Shown here in pieces: positions 44,635 through 60,259 of a stretch of DNA of 64,000 bases (positions are counted from its first letter, which is position 1; each line of letters opens with the position of its first letter). The stretch is taken from NCBI RefSeq assembly GCF_026151205.1, contig NC_087076.1, positions 18,091,419 through 18,155,418 of the forward strand, read 5' to 3'. The stretch comes from Bolinopsis microptera (taxonomy: Eukaryota; Ctenophora; Tentaculata; Lobata; Bolinopsidae). The translations under genes were made by a program, and so were the position numbers. The notes under the pieces were generated by a model. That model was given only the letters and a program-made list of their open reading frames with translations, was not told where the DNA came from and made no database searches.

Positions 44635-47631
44635 CTTTGGTTTAACCTTATTCGTACCTCAATAAACGATAATCTCTCTCTTGGTCTATGTAATATACAG
44701 GGTGGCCTGACTAATCTGGCAAAAACTCTCGAACTACAGGAGCTAATATTTCGCGAAAAGCTTGACATAATTGGAATTAATGAGACAAACCTTAAATCTG
44801 ATATAGACACTAGTACACTTAACTTCCCCTTAAACTTTGATTTTATAAGGTGTGATAGACCTAACGATAGAGGAAGAGGAGGGTGTGGTATATTGATCAA
44901 CCAAAATGTTAACCACAAATTACTCAATTTAGATATAACCTACTCTGATATTTCTAAAATCGAAGCTATATGGATACAACTCAAGGATGCCAATCTTTAC
45001 ATTTGCTGCTTCTACAGATCACAAAACTTTTGTCACCTAGATACTTTCCTTGATTATATGACTGAATGTATGATGAAACTTCAAGGTAAGAAAGTAATAT
45101 GGATTGGCGATGTTAATGTTAACCAAAACTCTTTATCTGATCTAGATTATAAAAAGTTAGATATAACAATGAAGCTCTTTGGAATGATACAGACTGTTAC
45201 AGGAATTACTAGAGTTGCAAACTTAGATGGTAGAATAACGCAGAGCACAATAGATGTTGTCATGACTAACTGTTACTCTAATTTCATGGAGTGTAAAGTA
45301 CTTGATGATAGAATAGGAGATCACCAAGCTCTCAAATGTGTTCTTGACTTTAAAGTCAATAAAGCTAGTAAATTCCAGAAGGTCCTTATCAGAGACCACT
45401 CCTTAAACAATCTAAAAGCCTTAAGCTATTCTCTGGGATCCTGCAGTAACTACAGTAATATTCTAAGCTGTACTAATGTAGACCATGCCCTAGATGGACT
45501 TAATCATCACATCCAGGAATCGTATGATAATTACTGTCCACCTAAACAGATTAAGTGTAATAGTAACTTTCTTTGTAATCCCTCTAAAGTACTGTTGGCA
45601 GAAATACGGAAGAAGAAGATGCTTTTCAGAAAGTATAAAAAGTGTTTAGGACAATTTAACAAATTCAAGTGTAAGTGTATTAATGGAATATGTAAATGCA
45701 GAAAAAGTGAACTACATAAGAAATGCTCTACTTCGTGGGATAACTATCGTCCCCAAAGAAACTATGTGACAAAATTATCCAAAGAAAACAGACGTACAAA
45801 TATTGTTCAGGACCTTACTGTGAAAAGTGCAAAAAACGATTTGAAAGGTATTTGGAAAACTATCAAACATGCTTCAAACTTACCTGGAAAAATAAGTAGC
45901 TCTTCCCCAAGCAACTTAAATGTTAATGGAGTTAACCTGCATTTTGCCACAGTTGGTACAATAATACAAGAATCAATTAAGGAAAAGGATTCAGACGACT
46001 TCCTAGAATATATGCCGCCTCCAACAGAGTGTAAACTCTCTGTATTCGAAGAGGTGACTGTTGAACAAGTAAAAGAATATATACTCAGTATACCATCAGA
46101 TAAATCGATTAACGATATCATGCCCATCAAAGTATATAAGTATATTATTCCCCAAATCATCGATCCAGTAGCTCATATTATAAACCTTAGTATGAAAAGT
46201 GGAACAATGCCGTTGGCATGTAAAATTGCATCAGTCACTCCAATTCTTAAAACTGGTGACCCTAATGATCCAAATAACTACCGGCCAATATCCATACTCC
46301 CCCTAATTGGAAAATGCATAGAATATTTTGTTAACCAACAGCTTACAGAGTATGTTGAAACAAATAAACTGCTTACCAACCATCAGTATGGATTTAGAAA
46401 AGATCATTCCACCACTTTTCTAATGCTTAATCTATTTGATAAAATATTTACGTCTAAGGAATCACAGAAGAAACCTGCAATTGTATTCTTAGATATTAAA
46501 AAGGCCTTTGACACAGTAAGCCATAATATTTTATTAAAAAAACTTAAGTATTATGGAGTTGATGGCTTTGTCATAAAGTGGTTCAAAAGCTACCTTGGGG
46601 ACAGAAAGCAGCACACCAAAATACGTGGTAATGTAAGCACATCACTCCCTGTTAAAACAGGTGTGCCACAGGGTAGCATATTAGGACCAATTCTATTTAG
46701 TTTATTCATAAATGATCTCAGTAGAAATTGCACACAATCTACTGTTTACTTATTTGCAGATGACAGTGCACTATATTTTGATAACATTTCCCGAGGCATA
46801 TATGAGAATGTAATTAAGGATATGAAAATTGTGTATGAATGGCTTAGAATCAACAAGCTGAGACTAAATGCTGCAAAATCTTCATTCATTGTATTTGATA
46901 GATCACCTAATCTGGACACGTTGTCAATCCCTCTGGATTTGGAAAAAGATTGCATATTTATAGAAGAAACTAAATCTCAAAAATATTTAGGTCTCATGAT
47001 AGACAATTTATTGAACTTTCAAGACCATATTGATTATGTGAAATCAAAAATTGCTAAAAGAATAGGGGCATTATACAGGTCGAAAAATCTTCTTCCACTG
47101 AAATATAGAAAAATGTTTGTAAATGCTCTTATGCTCCCCCAATTTGACTACCTGGATATAATATGGTGTAGGGCTGCCAAAACCAAACTTAATTCTCTTG
47201 ATATATTATACAAGAAAGTAGCAAAAATTGCTCTGGATGTTCATTGGCAGGAACCATCAGTAAATGTATATCGAAACATGAAGTGGTTACCCTTACACTT
47301 AAGAAGACAACTCCATCTATCAACGTATATGTATAAAATTCTTAATGAGGCTGCACCATCATCATTCACAGATAAATTTTCTTATGTATCCGGAGGATCA
47401 CGTGATGCTGAGAGGTGCAACCTTTATATTCACAAATCCAGAACACACAAAACCTTTACATATTTAGGTGCAAAATGTTGGAATACAATTCCAGAGAACA
47501 TAAGGACTATAGAATGTAGTGTAAAATTCTCACAATGTATGAAATCTAAATTTATGTCAGATGTAATTCAAGGAGTCTCATCCTATGCAATAAACAATAG
47601 TTTCGACTATTTCTACACTCTAGCTATGTGA
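44635..47631 (+). CDS. LINE ORF2: APE endonuclease and reverse transcriptase
   Basis: Open frame of about 998 codons after TAG at 44632. The first part has no ATG but is clearly coding: CNIQGGLTNLAKTLELQEL and IIGINETNL are the APE-type endonuclease start with its catalytic Glu. IWIGDVNVNQ, VVMTNC and GDHQALKC complete that domain. A Cys-rich linker follows. The RT runs about 46230-46800: NNYRPISILPLIGKC, QYGFRKDHST, VFLDIKKAFDTVSH (motif A), GVPQGSILGPILF and the intact catalytic LFADDSALY, then the thumb and a C-terminal region (KCWNTIPENIR) typical of CR1/Jockey-clade elements. No RNase H was seen. Lack of an ATG near the domain start suggests re-initiation, a non-AUG start or a small frame lesion between 44343 and 44635. 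Confidence 0.8.
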   Translation, partial: LWFNLIRTSINDNLSLGLCNIQGGLTNLAKTLELQELIFREKLDIIGINETNLKSDIDTSTLNFPLNFDFIRCDRPNDRGRGGCGILINQNVNHKLLNLDITYSDISKIEAIWIQLKDANLYICCFYRSQNFCHLDTFLDYMTECMMKLQGKKVIWIGDVNVNQNSLSDLDYKKLDITMKLFGMIQTVTGITRVANLDGRITQSTIDVVMTNCYSNFMECKVLDDRIGDHQALKCVLDFKVNKASKFQKVLIRDHSLNNLKALSYSLGSCSNYSNILSCTNVDHALDGLNHHIQESYDNYCPPKQIKCNSNFLCNPSKVLLAEIRKKKMLFRKYKKCLGQFNKFKCKCINGICKCRKSELHKKCSTSWDNYRPQRNYVTKLSKENRRTNIVQDLTVKSAKNDLKGIWKTIKHASNLPGKISSSSPSNLNVNGVNLHFATVGTIIQESIKEKDSDDFLEYMPPPTECKLSVFEEVTVEQVKEYILSIPSDKSINDIMPIKVYKYIIPQIIDPVAHIINLSMKSGTMPLACKIASVTPILKTGDPNDPNNYRPISILPLIGKCIEYFVNQQLTEYVETNKLLTNHQYGFRKDHSTTFLMLNLFDKIFTSKESQKKPAIVFLDIKKAFDTVSHNILLKKLKYYGVDGFVIKWFKSYLGDRKQHTKIRGNVSTSLPVKTGVPQGSILGPILFSLFINDLSRNCTQSTVYLFADDSALYFDNISRGIYENVIKDMKIVYEWLRINKLRLNAAKSSFIVFDRSPNLDTLSIPLDLEKDCIFIEETKSQKYLGLMIDNLLNFQDHIDYVKSKIAKRIGALYRSKNLLPLKYRKMFVNALMLPQFDYLDIIWCRAAKTKLNSLDILYKKVAKIALDVHWQEPSVNVYRNMKWLPLHLRRQLHLSTYMYKILNEAAPSSFTDKFSYVSGGSRDAERCNLYIHKSRTHKTFTYLGAKCWNTIPENIRTIECSVKFSQCMKSKFMSDVIQGVSSYAINNSFDYFYTLAM

Positions 47632-48049
47632 CAACTGAAACAAATTTTATGGTGCTGGAGTTTTTGTCTGGTGGAAAGGCCCCCTGCATTATATGACCTA
47701 TTTCTAGAAGTATAGAACTTTAAACATCTCCTTTATTCGTTCCCATTTGTTATCATTGCCATTCTATTATTGTTCTATACTTCTTTGTGTATAACTGTAA
47801 ATAACATTACTAACGTAATTCCAAAGTGGGCATCTATGTAATCTTAATTGTTACCTTCATGCCCACAGTTCACTGTTAAATCATATCTTATTTTATCACT
47901 CATTAATTTATTACTCATTATGTTTTACAAACTATATCCTTATGTCCCTAGAAGGGTGTTCTGCTAACAGTTTTCGACTGACTTGAATGTCCTGCACAGC
48001 AGATTGAAGCTTCTTAAATTATTTTTTATTCTTATTGTATTGCTGTGTA

Positions 48050-48920
48050 AATTTGATTCTAATTCTAATTCTAATTCTAATTCTCTTCTCGGCCGGTTCT
48101 CTTCCATCACTCGGTTTATCACTCCCTCATCCATCTCTATATCCTCCTCGATTTGAAACAAAAGTTCCTCCTCATTCTTCCCTGGTTTTAGGGCTACGAC
48201 TCGCCAGGATCCCATCCAACTTAACTGCCCTCTTTAGCGCGGCCTCAAAATCTTGCACTCGTGACTTGATTAACTCGATCCCGATTTCATCCTTTAATAC
48301 CCCAGCTGTAAATACATCTAGCCTGATGGTCTTCTTGATCTCCTCCTCCTCCGGTGCATATGCCTCATCTGCCATGTCAGTGACTCTAGCTGCAAAATCC
48401 GAAATTGTCTCTTCCTCTTTCTGATGCATCTCAAGAAGTCTCTTCCTGCACCCGCCTTTGAATGCACATCACATAGCACCTCTGTCCTCCTCTCCAAACT
48501 CGCCTCTACATTTCTCTTCTCGTCCCGGGTTAATCGTAGGGTCTCCACTCTCCTCTGTGCCTTGGGGTCCAAGTACGTCATTATCATGTCCACCAAGTCT
48601 TCATCCAAGATGTCCGCAGCATTGGCAAATATTTTAAACCCGCTCAGGAAGGTTCTAAAGCTGTGTTTCCCCAGCACCAACATCCGAGGTTTCATTAATG
48701 GGTATTTCTTACCCGCTGCTCTGTTCGCTTCTCTGATTCTCCTCTTTTCGGTCTCCTTCTCCTGCCTAGCTTCTAGCTTACCCTCTCTGAATCCATCTCT
48801 TCTTAGCTGTGCTCCCTGCTGCCTCAATTCATCATATTGAGTCCTTAACTCTTCGTTTGCTAGCTCAGCCTCCTGCCGCGCTCTCATCATTACCTCATTA
48901 GCTATCTTTATCCCTGCCAA
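48050..48920 (-). pseudogene. Gag capsid region of the LTR element
   Basis: Minus-strand frame from 48920: a long charged helix (residues 1-65, coiled-coil-like) then a capsid-type domain (FRTFLSGFKIFANAADILD, MIMTYLDPKAQRRVETL, ISDFAARVTDMAD, FTAGVLKDEIG). It needs two frame changes, near 48430 and 48205, to stay continuous. It ends at the LINE insertion near 48085. Ty3/gypsy-like gag by general form; exact clade unknown. Confidence 0.6.
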
Positions 48921-49345
48921 TTCCTCTCTCAGTGCCGCTTCCCTGACTCAAATTATTTGTTATATAGTAGTGTTGAAAGTATTAAAATAAAATACAAACA
49001 CTGTCTCTCTCTTCAACAGTTCCTCTCTCAGTGCCGCTTCCCTGACTCAAATTATTTGTTATATAGTAGTGTTGAAAGTATTAAAATAAAATACAAACAC
49101 TGTCTCTCTCTTCAACAGTGTACTAATTAAAATACAAACCCTGTCTCTCTCTTCAACAATGTACTAATTAAAATACAAACACTGTCTCTCTCTTCAATAA
49201 TGTACTAATTAAAATACAATCACTGTCTCCCTCTTCAACAATGTACTAATTAAAATACAAACACTGTCTCTCTCTTCAACAATGTACTAATTAAAATACA
49301 AACACTGTCTCTCTCTTCAACACTGTACTACTTACGATGCAAATA
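48921..49345. repeat. 99-bp duplication followed by about 41-bp minisatellite
   Basis: Two 99-bp units begin TTCCTCTCTCAGTGCCGCTT at 48921 and 49020. About six units of TGTACTAATTAAAATACAAA plus CACTGTCTCTCTCTTCAACA follow. This is the untranslated leader between the primer site and gag. Confidence 0.8.
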
Positions 49346-49764
49346 TTATCCCACTCTTTAACAGTGTACGAATTAAAATGTAATAATTAAAATACCAAGT
49401 GTACAGGTCAAATGTAATAATTAAAGCTCTCGCTTATCAGCTCTCTACTGCTCGGTTTTTACTCTAATTGATAAATCAGTGTCTCACACCGTCACTCCAT
49501 GACTTAATCTCAGTCAGTTCCTCAAATTCAAATATTCGGACAGTCAATCCACCACTCTTTTCACAGAAAAGTAGTCCTAATTTCTTTCATCATAGAAAAT
49601 ACCATGCCCCGGCACCCCTCAAATTTCAAAACCCCTTCAAAACGTTTCAAGTTTTCAAATAATACACCGCTCTAATTCCCTACAAGTGACGTCACCACTC
49701 TCCGAATAACCTCTCTTCAACCTCCAATGCTAGCATCACCTGGGTCTTATTTATATAATATCTC

Positions 49765-49848
49765 TTCCTCTATCTCTTCCTCTATCTCTTTCTCTATCTC
49801 TTCCTCTATCTCTTCCTCTATCTCTTCCTCTATCTCTTTCATGATATC
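49765..49848. repeat. 12-bp repeat (TATCTCTTCCTC)
   Basis: Seven units in the LTR-element leader, pyrimidine-rich on the plus strand. Confidence 0.8.
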
Positions 49849-50139
49849 ACAATACGTAGCGCTACAAAACGAAAACAAGTCTGACACACTACAGAACGGT
49901 TCAGCAGGCAGCCACTCCCACTCCCAGTGACATAAATTTAAAAAGGGACTAGGAATCCAGTCTGGAAAGAAAAAACGGCTACCATATATTTTTAAAACGA
50001 CAACCATAAATTTTTCGGCCGGATAACGATTTCATTTTACTTTGCTAGTTATATTACAGAGGTTTAGTTATTCATTAGTATAGTTATTAATTCATTAGTA
50101 TAGTTATTCATAATTGCCAAAAGATTGTGAAAGAATTCC

Positions 50140-50210
50140 TTTCCGGGTCTCGGACTCGCGATCTGCTGATGTAGTACCGACGGATTAACCAACTAAGGCA
50201 CGATTCCATG
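50140..50210 (-). repeat. tRNA-derived SINE-like head
   Basis: On minus, GCCTTAGTTGGTTAATCCG matches a pol III box A, and GCGAGTCCGAGACCCGG about 45 nt later matches box B. The acceptor arms pair only partly, so this is not a functional tRNA. It looks like the head of a tRNA-derived SINE inside the LTR-element leader. Confidence 0.5.
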
Positions 50211-51015
50211 TACGCTTTTGTAATATTTACATATAGGTCTTCGCGCGTTCCTGCAACTACCATACTACCATACTACCAAACAGTCCATACTACCATACTG
50301 GTAGTAGGAAAATCTTGGATCCTGACAGGAATATCTTGGATTATTTGGTAACGCGCAAGTTAAGCGCAAGAACTAGGAATCTGCAGGAATCTGGCATTTG
50401 CGCTCGATTCGAACATCTTCTCGGATAAATATAGAATTAAAGTACAGTGCGCGGCGTTACAGTGTGTAACAACCGAGAGCGACTATTTAAAAGTTGATTT
50501 AATAATTTTGTTGACAAAAATTAGTCGGCGTGGCTATGGAAATTAATATGGCTAGGAATTAGATTCTTAGATTCCTCACTTTATGTCACTGGGCTCCCAC
50601 TGAGGCTCTGGTGGCTGAAAGTATGTCAAGTCTGCCGTCTTAAAACTTAAAATAAGACCCGGTTATCCTTGAATCAACTCATTAAAACACTCTCTCGAAC
50701 CAATCCCTCAACGGACGGACATATACTCCTCAAAATAACCCCTCATAACCTGTGCCTCTCCGGTATCTAACCCCATTTCCCCTCCATGATGAAAGAAACC
50801 CCAAAAATACCATTTAAACTCCACACTTCACCGAGCATTCCTTTACTGCTCTTGCACTGCACTAATCTAGCAACGGTAACTGACAACACTGTATAATATT
50901 ACGTCTACGTACATATTTACAAATACTCCTGACCTCTGTTGACTCACTCTCACATACTAAATAGTCTCCATTACCTTAATTAAAATACAAAACAAACTAT
51001 CCTATAATAAAATAG

Positions 51016-51034
51016 GATCCTACCGTTCGCGCCA
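51016..51034 (-). promoter_or_regulatory. Primer-binding site of the LTR element
   Basis: Two bases inside the 5' LTR, minus reads TGGCGCGAACGGTAGGATC: TGG pairs with a tRNA CCA end and the rest has the shape of a tRNA acceptor/T-arm complement. The tRNA was not identified. Confidence 0.55.
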
Positions 51035-51036
51035 CT

Positions 51037-52326
51037 TGTAAGCAGTGGACACTTGCTTCCCGGTTCGAAGTTTATTTGCATTTAATTAAGGGTTTGGACA
51101 ATGGAAACGAGCGTGATAATAAAGGGTAAACAAAGTTAAACTATGAAACAACACAATGAATAATTCGACAACCTCTACTTCAAATCCTAATTAACCAGAC
51201 TCGTATCGCCCATAAACGCTCAGCGATCTAGTGCTGCAACGTAAAACACGGATAGCACGGTCAACTCGCCTTGACCGTGCCTAATCTAGGTGCCCTGAAA
51301 TAACCACTGTCGATTCTAAACCTCTAACGACACGTTCCATCCGTGCTCACCAGGCCCCAACCATAACTGGTCCTGGTCCCTTACACTAGTCTGGTATCAA
51401 CCATGACCCTCTATCGAATAGGGCGAGAATGCAAACAAGGGGTATAATAAAGGTGCCCAAGGTACTTAACTGAACAATGAATAATCGAATATTTGCTCAA
51501 CCAACGCTTAGTCACTTAGACTCATATTGCCTCAAATGCTGTGCAACAAATTCCTAATTGCTCCGATTCATACTGCCTCAAATATTACGCAACCTACTTC
51601 CTGCCGTTAATCCTACTCTTAGTCTAGCTTTACCTATCTAAGTCAACCAGCGCTGACTCCCGCTCTGCCAGAGCCCAGTGTTGTCAAGACATCCCCTGGT
51701 GTCGGCCACAACCAAGCCTGATAACAGTAATTACGTAATGCTCCACTATTCTACGGCCGCCAATCTTATACTGACCACTATAACCATCTACCTAACTGAA
51801 CGACCTAACCTTAACAGGTTCTAGCTACAGAACCTGCCCGGTATCAAAATGACCCCCCCCCCCCCCTCGATCGGGCAAACTGGCACTCCTCTATCTCAAA
51901 AGGCTAATCGTATTTTCCTCTCGCCCCTGATAGTCTAAACAATCTACCATTTCCCGGGAATTGCAAACTGTCCTGTCGATAGCCACAACATTGTAACACT
52001 AGTATTCTGTAAACACTCCATAACTCAACCTCGTACTGACCCAAACATATGTTAAACTGACCTCTCTGCACTTAAACTGCAATAACTGTCGTATACTAAT
52101 ATATGCCCAAAATACTACCGTCACATACTGGACACCACGACCGCCTTATTATAATCATTACACTATCTACATATTACACAATATTACCCTAAATTCATCT
52201 CAATTAATCACTGCTTACACAACTTTACAAAATATGTTCTTTCATAGAACCTTACTATACTGGTACAATAATTTAATGGAAAATCTCTTACTATAGACCA
52301 TATCTCTTGCCCGGTCACGGCTTACA
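51037..52326 (-). repeat. 5' LTR (right copy), 1290 bp
   Basis: Begins TGTAAGCAGTGGACACTTGC and ends GGCTTACA, shared with the left LTR. It contains a poly-C run at about 51855. Transcription would run on the minus strand, toward lower coordinates. Confidence 0.8.
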
Positions 52327-52330
52327 CAAG

Positions 52331-53408
52331 ATTCCTTGTCAGCCTCAGGGTGGGAGATATCATGCTCTTCAGGGTTTGATTTAAGGTTTCTATAGAACTG
52401 CCTCTGGTTGTTTCCAAATAACTTGTTCTGGTGGAATCGTTCACATCTTTTGTTAAATCTCTTTATCTTAGCAGCTTTTGCACGGAGACGTTGCTTGAGC
52501 TCTTCGATGATGCATGGTATGCCCTTTTTCTTCAACAGGGGATGTCGTCTGTTAAGCCTTTCCAGTATTTTTTGTTTAAGGGCAGTACCTTTCTTCTTTT
52601 CCTCGAGATAAGAGATGTCTTTCCTAACTTGGGTAATCTTATCTTCGATTCTTCTTTTCCAGAGTGGCGTTTTCCGTTTCTCTGTATTCTTATTTGTAGG
52701 TTTTTCACCAAGTCTTTCACTGACTAAATGTGCTCCTGCTAGCAATAGAGTGTTGGTTTCAGTGATTGAAGAAGTATGAATCTCTGCTATACATGAGTTA
52801 ATGAGAGATGTTTCCTCCATAAGCTTCTTCCTGTTCACGTGTCTAAGAGGTTTGGTTTCTATCACTGATGGGTCTTCAAGGAGTGCATTAAGCCGTTCAG
52901 TGATTGCTTCCTTGTCTATATCAGGTACCATTGCGGTGGGGGTGAGTTCTTCAGCGGCGACAGTTGGGATACTTGCATCCCTCAATGTCCTGATAGCTTG
53001 GGAGACAGTGGGTAAGGCTTGACTTGTAATTGTACTTGTTGGAGTCTCTTCCACTACACTAGTTGGGAGTGTTCCTCGAATCTCCAGTAGTTCTATGTCT
53101 GAAAGGAGATTGTTATTTCTGATTGACCTTGCTTGGTCTGCCAATCTTTGTTCCGTACAGGTAAAGAGTCCAGCGTCATCCCACAGTGACCGGAGTCTCC
53201 TTCTGTAACCAGAGTGGGATGGTCGGCTCTGATAATACAGCGTCATGAGCTGTATGTTGTCCTCCTTGCTCCACGTGTGACGAGTGGAAGTCTCAGTGCG
53301 AGCCTTCCTCTCACGGCGAGCTGGAGGGGCGATGTTAGGTAGTTGATCCTGCTCTGTCCCATTAGTAGGGAGAGTAGGAGAGTTTGTAAAATTTGGGAGA
53401 GAATTCAT
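52331..53408 (-). pseudogene. R2-like LINE protein, N-terminal part with Myb-like domain
   Basis: About 359 codons from the ATG at 53408 to the LTR insertion site. Residues about 40-100 form a Myb/SANT-like DNA-binding domain (TWSKEDNIQLMTLYYQSRP...LW). Basic coiled helices follow (LKKKGIPCIIEELKQRLRAK) and a FNKRCERFHQNKLFGNNQRQFYRNL segment that precedes RT in this LINE group. The frame continues into the part at 38106. It is cut by the LTR element after ADKES. Confidence 0.75.
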
Positions 53409-54922
53409 ATCATAACTGGGGGACTTAACACCCCCTAGAGAGTTGGCAGGGAAAACAGAGCACTGAGCGTTGCCCCGCGTCGCCCAGCTCCCCAGGTAGC
53501 TACCTCCTGGGTAGTAGACCCGTTAGTAACCATTTAACCCATGGCCACACATCCTTTCGCCACGAGTCCACAACTTAAGATTAGGGGACTTCTGCGGGTC
53601 AGTCCACGCCCGATAAGAAAACCACTAGGTGTCAATTGCACCTAGTCAAGATACCAAGAACTAGGAGAGAAGGATAACAGCTTTTTACAGACGAGAGGCA
53701 AGAAGGGGAATTAACTGGGGGACAAGTAACACCAAATACAAGGATATATATTAATATAATATAATTTCAATTACAATGTAATTACTAATACAATGGGTAT
53801 GGTAAGTGGTAACACTATAAATAGTAATTATTTACTAAGGATGGAGAATCTTTGCACCGGCAGTCTATGCTGCTATGATAACGAATAAATATATAATAAA
53901 GGGATAAATCTTAAAATACTGCTGTTTCAGTCACAGATACTTTTCTTGGTTTTTCCATTTTGTGCTTTTTTTTTTTTTTTTCTTTTTTGTTTTTAACTTT
54001 TTTTTGTAATTTTCTTTCTTTTTTTTTCCTTCCTAAACATGAATTTTAAGCAATTACAAAATCTCACGATAACATTAAATGATGTTGAGAAGGACAATAG
54101 AGCCTGAGGTTCCGGTGGTCTACAGGTGTTTCACCAGCTGTTTGGTCAAGTTCTAGCCCGTTACTTGGACTAGTAACGGGGGAACTAACAGTGTTAAAAG
54201 TTTAAACTTTGTACTATAACTGGACCTCAGGGAGATGGCATTTGGCAATGCCAGGGAGTGAGTAGCTCTTGCCAGCAGCCATCCAATGGACTGCTGCCGT
54301 TACCGACCCCGGGTGTGCTGACCACAAGTATCAGCCTCGGACCCACTACTCACTAGCTCTGGTGTTGAGTATGAGCTTGGTTGGACTATCAGAAGTGTTG
54401 GTTCTAAGCTTACATCTTTACACTTTGCTTCTTGGAGGATTAAAGCAGCAGTGTCTCGTATGGCATTGTGGCGCATGGAAACGTATCCACCTAATTTACA
54501 ATCAAGGGCATGGTAGACAGAATATTTTATATTTTCTTATACAAAGGCAAACAGCACACAATGTGATTGATGCAAAAACCTTACATTAAAATTCAGCACT
54601 ATTGCAAAACCAACACGAGATGGTGGTGTAAGTAAAATGGGAACAGATATATAAATAATAAATATCGCCTCACTTATGCATAGGTAGTAAGATTGGTAGA
54701 TTGGTGATGAAGAATATAATTTTCTTTTCCCACAAATTTTCTTTTCTTATTTAGGTGCATTATGCTGTTCTTTAAAACTAGGTCAGTCTTTGATGACGGC
54801 GGAAATGTACCTTTTTGGGATGTTTTAAGAGAGCTCTCCTTAGATTATTTTAATGCATGTTAAAAATGATAATAATGTAAATAAATACTATAATTTATTT
54901 ATTATTTATATTTTTATAGGAG
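53409..54922. other. LINE 5' UTR, T-rich tract and repeat scraps before CDK11
   Basis: 53409-53700 is the GC-richer LINE leader. 53960-54020 is a T-rich tract. 54617-54700 (GGTGGTGTAAGTAAAATGGG) resembles 29272-29345 and is a dispersed repeat. 54826-54862 matches the LINE tail near 34915. An AG acceptor at 54918-54919 just before the CDK11 start implies an upstream untranslated exon, not located. Confidence 0.45.
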
Positions 54923-59732
<4,810 letters not shown>

Positions 59733-60259
59733 TGCTAACCAGAAACTACAAAAGTTGAAAATTTCATGATCAGACTACCCGTGTTGATAATCAAAGTATG
59801 AAGGCAGGATGAGTAAGGGCTCGCCACGTGCTCCAACAGTCAGACTCGCTCCGATCATATTTTAAACTTGAAGCCGCTCCGGAGTCTCCCTGCCTTCTGA
59901 TAAACTAGGCATTATTCAAGATAATTGTTGTTCATTTGAGGACAACGTGACAAGGAGATCAACAGACTGAGATTATTTGAAGAACGGTTTTATTAATTTC
60001 ATAATATGTATTGACCTATTATCAATTTCATTGAACAAAGTGATATTCATCTTCATATCAGCATATTTATGATCTAATTCTATAGCATCTTCTAAATACT
60101 GGCATATAAATGATATTATGATAAAATCAAGTTATTTAAATTATGAAAGTATTGAAAAGAAATAATAATGTAACCTAACTGGGACTGATACCCACCCATT
60201 ATAATTGTCTTAAAATGTAACATGTCCTTATCTACAAGAAAGTGAAATGATGTGATGAC
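59733..60259. other. CDK11 3' UTR and EXOSC9 upstream region
   Basis: No exon seen. CDK11 ends at 59732 and EXOSC9 starts at 60260 on the same strand. No canonical AATAAA was certain here. Confidence 0.4.

Larger units (their letters stand above)
42373..48085 (+). mobile_element. Nearly intact CR1/Jockey-type LINE with AlkB-bearing ORF1
   Basis: Two long ORFs, a 3' UTR, and a (TTCTAA)n tail at about 48057-48085. It interrupts the gag region of the LTR element in the opposite orientation. The left edge is uncertain (42305-42423) and I could not assign a target duplication. ORF2 has intact APE and RT motifs, so the copy may be young. Confidence 0.75.
38111..52326 (-). mobile_element. LTR retrotransposon (gag/protease, no pol seen), split by a LINE
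   Basis: Ends are TGTAAGC...GCTTACA with the 4-bp target duplication CAAG (38107-38110 and 52327-52330). Orientation is minus: the 5' LTR is 51037-52326, a primer-binding site lies just inside at 51016-51034, gag is at 48920-48050 and gag-NC/protease at 42300-40850. The 3' LTR starts at 38111. No RT, RNase H or integrase was found in the 39.2-40.8 kb segment where they could remain, so the element looks non-autonomous. A CR1-like LINE occupies 42.4-48.1 kb; without it the element is about 8.5 kb. Several minisatellites sit inside. Confidence 0.8.
35046..53700 (-). mobile_element. R2-like LINE split by a 14.2-kb LTR element
   Basis: The two halves of one minus-strand ORF (52331-53408 and 35790-38106) lie either side of the LTR element. 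When one CAAG target copy is counted the frame is continuous, giving a protein of about 1130 residues. The 5' UTR is about 53409-53700; the 3' UTR, about 35100-35789, contains tandem repeats. Outer ends are approximate. Confidence 0.75.

Noticed and set aside
50140-50210. A functional tRNA gene
   Set aside because: Acceptor arms pair poorly and no clean anticodon arm forms; it is better read as a SINE head.
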